Part shown: in pieces, positions 51,900-52,688 of the stretch
How positions within the stretch are numbered: position 1 is the first letter of the stretch
Layout of the letters: every line of letters starts with the position of its first letter
NCBI RefSeq assembly: GCF_003240585.1
Contig: NZ_PCDP01000083.1
Span: 1 to 52,688 of the forward strand
DNA length: 52,688 nt
Direction: 5' to 3'
Source of the DNA: Arminella tubonensis
GTDB lineage: Bacteria; Pseudomonadota; Alphaproteobacteria; Rhizobiales; Rhizobiaceae
Made by a program: the position numbers and the translations under genes
Notes under the pieces: model-generated
Databases searched by the model: none
Told to the model about the DNA's origin: nothing
What the model saw: only the letters and a program-made list of their open reading frames with translations

Positions 51900-52145
51900 C
51901 TAGATCGAAAGGAAGTCGGATGGTGCGATCTGAAGGGCGGCGGCAATACGTCGGAGTTTGGAAGGATCAGTATCCGCCCCGATCTCGACATCCGAGATCT
52001 CACGATTTGTAAGGCCGCAGGTGATCGCTAGGTCGTCGACACTGTAACCGTACGACTCCGGAACGGCGCGAACGGTGTTTCCGACGTCGATTTCCGATAC
52101 TGGAGATACGCTGGACGCATCTACATTCTGGATTGATATGGACAT
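51900..52145 (-). CDS. Small XRE-type helix-turn-helix regulator
   Basis: An 81-residue protein. The last 60 residues are a Cro/C1-type HTH: YGYSVDDLAITCGLTNREIS, then DTDPSKLRRIAAALQI. The N-terminal 20 residues are Ser/Val-rich and probably flexible. ATG 52145 has GGAAGGAG six bases upstream, a very strong site, so the longer upstream reading is rejected. It stands alone near the window edge; the target is unknown. It could be an antitoxin, but no partner is visible. Confidence 0.75.
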   Translation of the reverse strand: MSISIQNVDASSVSPVSEIDVGNTVRAVPESYGYSVDDLAITCGLTNREISDVEIGADTDPSKLRRIAAALQIAPSDFLSI

Positions 52146-52688
52146 GAAAATCTCCTTCCAAAGTCCGGCGACGAGACAACTCGTCGGGTGAAGATGGCTA
52201 TGAAAGCCCGGCATACGTCGGCTCAAAATACAACAGCCGACGCAGCGCCAATATAAGGGTATCGATCGCGTTCAAGCATTTAGGCTGAGCACCTCCGTCG
52301 ACCAATCGCCCGCTCGCGACCTGAAGGTCACCCAGGTCAAATACGGACTGATAAGGGATGCAGCCCAAATCGAGGTTACGCGAAACTTCGACGATTGGTC
52401 GTGAAATTGGCTGCGACGATAGCCTTAAGGCTCTCCGATTCGGTGCTCCTTGATTTGGTCTTTGTCGAAGCTCGTAATTCCAATTAGCAGCGCCCAGGTG
52501 CAGCGCTTCCGTCTTGCTAGTGTGGGGATATAATCGTGCCGGCGTGGGTCCGCTTTGGGCCGATTTCGTTGAAAAACTCGATGGATTTGCCGATCATCCG
52601 CCCGTTTGGGTCTTTTGGGCGAAGTAGGTATCGCTTTCTGCCCCGCGCCTCAGCGCAGGGTATCGATCTATGCCGCTCTCATGCAGCA
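52146..52688. other. Gene-free right end of the window
   Basis: About 540 bp. On the minus strand a frame stays open from roughly 52520 down to 52199, but I see no start codon or ribosome binding site, so it may be a gene remnant or chance. The last 130 bp contain GGGCCGATTTCGTTGAAAAA, a sequence type I associate loosely with insertion-sequence surroundings. Nothing can be called firmly. Confidence 0.35.

Noticed and set aside
52541..52688. Possible insertion-sequence end at the right edge
   Set aside because: Only a vague resemblance of GGGCCGATTTCGTTGAAAAA to sequence near insertion elements; no inverted repeat or transposase is visible.
1..52688. CRISPR array or toxin-antitoxin/phage-defence module
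   Set aside because: No regularly spaced short repeats and no Cas, restriction or paired toxin genes were found. The lone XRE-type gene at 51900 has no partner.

Overview
The window looks like part of a rhizobial (order Hyphomicrobiales/Rhizobiales) genome, most likely a megaplasmid or chromid rather than the main chromosome. The reasons are GC-rich coding sequence, succinoglycan-type polysaccharide genes, and a minC-minD-minE operon, which in rhizobia and their relatives is usually carried on a secondary replicon. Taxon and replicon are inferences; no rRNA or replication origin is present.

Left part (1-8935): the tail of an IS630-family transposase, then a long leftward gene set for a modified deoxysugar. 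It contains a CDP-glucose pair (rfbF, rfbG), a sugar C-methyltransferase, a CmcI-like methyltransferase, a DegT-type aminotransferase, a GNAT acyltransferase and two proteins I do not recognise. A divergent RmlC-type epimerase closes it. Next (9601-15353) come two regulators (LuxR type and Crp/Fnr type), a polysaccharide pyruvyltransferase overlapping a Wzy-like polymerase, and a divergent secreted GH16 glycanase.

Centre (15668-36122): the striking part is a three-protein NRPS/PKS assembly line inside this polysaccharide region. Protein 1 is a degenerate adenylation domain plus carrier. Protein 2 (2697 aa) is KS-AT-ACP-aminotransferase-C-A-carrier, the order used for beta-amino acyl units in iturin/mycosubtilin and Adda-type systems; its A domain has a glycine-like specificity code. 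Protein 3 is a condensation domain lacking the catalytic His, an adenylation remnant, a carrier and a thioesterase with a Cys nucleophile. A GINT1-like putative glycosyltransferase follows. On the opposite strand sit a 4'-phosphopantetheinyl transferase and a second DegT aminotransferase; beyond them are a GMC oxidoreductase, a Wzx-like flippase and a GT25 glycosyltransferase. My working hypothesis is that the line makes a beta-aminoacyl-glycine-type acyl group that ends up on an amino sugar of an exported glycan or glycolipid.

Right part (36297-52688): tRNA-Gln(CUG), an arylsulfatase with a diverged repeat on each side, minCDE, two uncharacterised proteins, a vanadium-haloperoxidase/PAP2-type protein, a short tyrosine recombinase, a nucleoside deaminase, a class III nucleotide cyclase with TPR-like repeats, a Tat-exported sulfite-oxidase-family enzyme and a small HTH regulator. 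Gene-free gaps of 300-700 bp are frequent here, giving an accessory, rearranged look.
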